Assembly: GCA_937892995.1 (NCBI GenBank)
Contig: CALBJS010000320.1
Location: 1-6,789 of the forward strand
Direction: 5' to 3'
From: an uncultured Peptococcaceae bacterium
GTDB taxonomy: Bacteria; Bacillota; Desulfitobacteriia; Desulfitobacteriales; Syntrophobotulaceae
Length of the DNA: 6,789 nucleotides
The notes beneath the pieces are model-generated. The model worked only from the letters and a program-made list of their open reading frames with translations. It did no database searches and was not told the origin of the DNA. The position numbers and the translations under genes are program-made. This document shows, in pieces, positions 5,714-6,789 of the stretch; the stretch's first letter is position 1, and every line of letters starts with the position of its first letter.

Positions 5714-6789
5714 CTATTGCTCCTCTGCTAACCACGTTTTTACCAATTTAGCAACATCATCAGGATTTTCTCGAGAATATTTGTCTACTTCTTTCCTAAT
5801 CTTTTCTTTCTCGATTTCTTCCGAAGATTTAATTTTTTTACGGGCAAGCTTTAAGTCAGCCTGTAATTCAGCTTCCATCTGGGCAGCTAGTAATTGTTCC
5901 GCTTCCTCTAGCGTAACTAATTTTTGCCCATTTTGAGCTTCAAGTGATTGAAGATCATATCTTGATCTTGATCTTGATTTTGATTTAAATTTAAATAATA
6001 AAATTAAAAGAACAATCCCTGCTATCACTGCCGCAGCGACCTGGGCAAAGAATGTGAGCCGGGCTTTACGGGCTATTTCCTCCATAGCAGCTTTCTCTTC
6101 TAAGATCGAAGTCTTGTTAAATGGTAGCCTAGCCACTTGAATTAAATCCCCGCGATTCTCGCTTATCCCTATGGCTGAAGCAACAATTCCTTCAATACTA
6201 TCTAATTGTTCTTCGGTCACACTATCAGAATCGGCCAGAACCGAGACAGTAAGGCGTTTAATTTGGCCGGGACTTACTACGGTTTCTTCTTGAATAACGC
6301 TAGGTTGGAAATTTTCAGTACTACTGGTTTTTTCCGAAGTCGAAGTATTGGCTCCCTGTTCATTTACAGGATAACCAGGTATGTCTGCTCCGGGGACATT
6401 AGGATCTACACCCGGAACGCCCCCTCCGGTTGATTGGTTGGTGCTTATTTCCGAAGTTTCCTGGCGGCTTAAGATAGCTCCATCTTCACTCCTTTGGCTG
6501 GTTATCTTCTTCTGATCAAAATCAAGGGCGGCATTAGCCCTTACAATAGTTTTCCCAGCCCCAAATACTTTATCTAGCATACTCTGAACAGATTTTTGGA
6601 TATTACCCTCCGTAGCCTGTTGGATCTGAAGTTGATTGGCTGTCAGCTTATGAGAAGTACCGCTACCCCCTAAAATATCGGAGAGAGTATTGCCATTGGT
6701 ATCGACGATGGTAACTTTCTCAGTAGTCAATCCTTCCACGGAATAGGCCAGGAGGTTAGCAATAGACCGGACTTGGTCATCCCCCATCT
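5714..6789 (-). CDS. fliF: Flagellar MS-ring protein FliF, C-terminal part (5' end outside window)
   Basis: FliF builds the MS ring in the inner membrane, on which the motor and export gate assemble. About 358 C-terminal residues are visible; the N-terminal membrane segment and first ring-building motif, roughly 170 residues in a typical FliF, lie beyond the edge. Counting from the ATG at 6787, which is an internal codon, residues 1-40 finish the YscJ/FliF domain (SIANLL..SVEGL....VTIVD..GN.LSD). Residues 50-225 form the extracytoplasmic collar region, with a Gly/Pro/Ser/Thr-rich loop at 117-160. The second membrane helix is at about 245-266, followed at once by an FK/SK/SR dipeptide tract. 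The charged cytoplasmic tail ends with the FliG-binding peptide ENPDDVAKLVKTWLAEEQ at 340-357. The stop is 4 bp before fliG. The frame stays open to the window edge. Confidence 0.96.
   Translation of the reverse strand, partial: MGDDQVRSIANLLAYSVEGLTTEKVTIVDTNGNTLSDILGGSGTSHKLTANQLQIQQATEGNIQKSVQSMLDKVFGAGKTIVRANAALDFDQKKITSQRSEDGAILSRQETSEISTNQSTGGGVPGVDPNVPGADIPGYPVNEQGANTSTSEKTSSTENFQPSVIQEETVVSPGQIKRLTVSVLADSDSVTEEQLDSIEGIVASAIGISENRGDLIQVARLPFNKTSILEEKAAMEEIARKARLTFFAQVAAAVIAGIVLLILLFKFKSKSRSRSRYDLQSLEAQNGQKLVTLEEAEQLLAAQMEAELQADLKLARKKIKSSEEIEKEKIRKEVDKYSRENPDDVAKLVKTWLAEEQ
5960..5995 (-). repeat. In-frame hexamer repeat tract in fliF
   Basis: Six consecutive 6-bp units on the coding strand: TTTAAA twice, TCAAAA once, TCAAGA three times. 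They encode FKFKSKSRSRSR, which straddles the cytoplasmic end of the second FliF membrane helix. The identical TCAAGA copies point to recent slippage-type duplication. Because units are 6 bp, gain or loss keeps the reading frame. Confidence 0.85.

Overview
The whole window is one minus-strand block of nine flagellar genes. Read in transcription order (from the right edge leftwards) they are fliF (3' part), fliG, fliH, fliI, fliJ, flbD/swrD, fliL, fliM and fliY (5' part). All are intact apart from the two cut by the window edges. No mobile element, RNA gene, CRISPR array or foreign-looking insert is visible. The organism looks like a Gram-positive Firmicute, probably of the Clostridia. The reasons are a FliY-type switch protein with a CheC-like N-terminus in place of a short FliN, an FlbD/SwrD protein directly before FliL, strong purine-rich ribosome binding sites (AGGAGG, GAGGGGG) and a moderately low G+C. 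The species cannot be named from this sequence.

Right part (about 3894-6789): fliF, fliG and fliH encode the MS ring, the rotor/torque protein and the export-ATPase regulator. FliG keeps its EHPQ and MFVF motifs and all five charged torque residues. Middle (2184-3928): fliI, the export ATPase with complete Walker motifs, overlaps the end of fliH; fliJ, its coiled-coil stalk/chaperone partner, starts on the fliI stop codon. Left part (1-2146): flbD/swrD and fliL, both tied to stator power or function, then fliM and fliY, which build the C-ring. FliM and FliY each carry the EIDALL CheY-P-binding peptide.

Neighbouring genes overlap or lie within 40 bp at every junction but one, so co-transcription and translational coupling are expected. 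The exception is the 122-bp fliL-fliM gap, which holds a perfect 7-bp inverted repeat, a smaller palindrome, an 8-bp direct repeat and a weak sigma-28/sigma-D-like promoter match.

The main departure from the usual Gram-positive layout is that fliJ is followed directly by flbD. The hook genes usually found there (fliK, flgD, flgE) and motA/motB are absent from this position. I see no evidence of a previously undescribed system. The points most worth checking are this compacted gene order, the structured fliL-fliM gap, and a 36-bp hexamer-repeat tract in fliF that encodes FK/SK/SR dipeptides next to the membrane.
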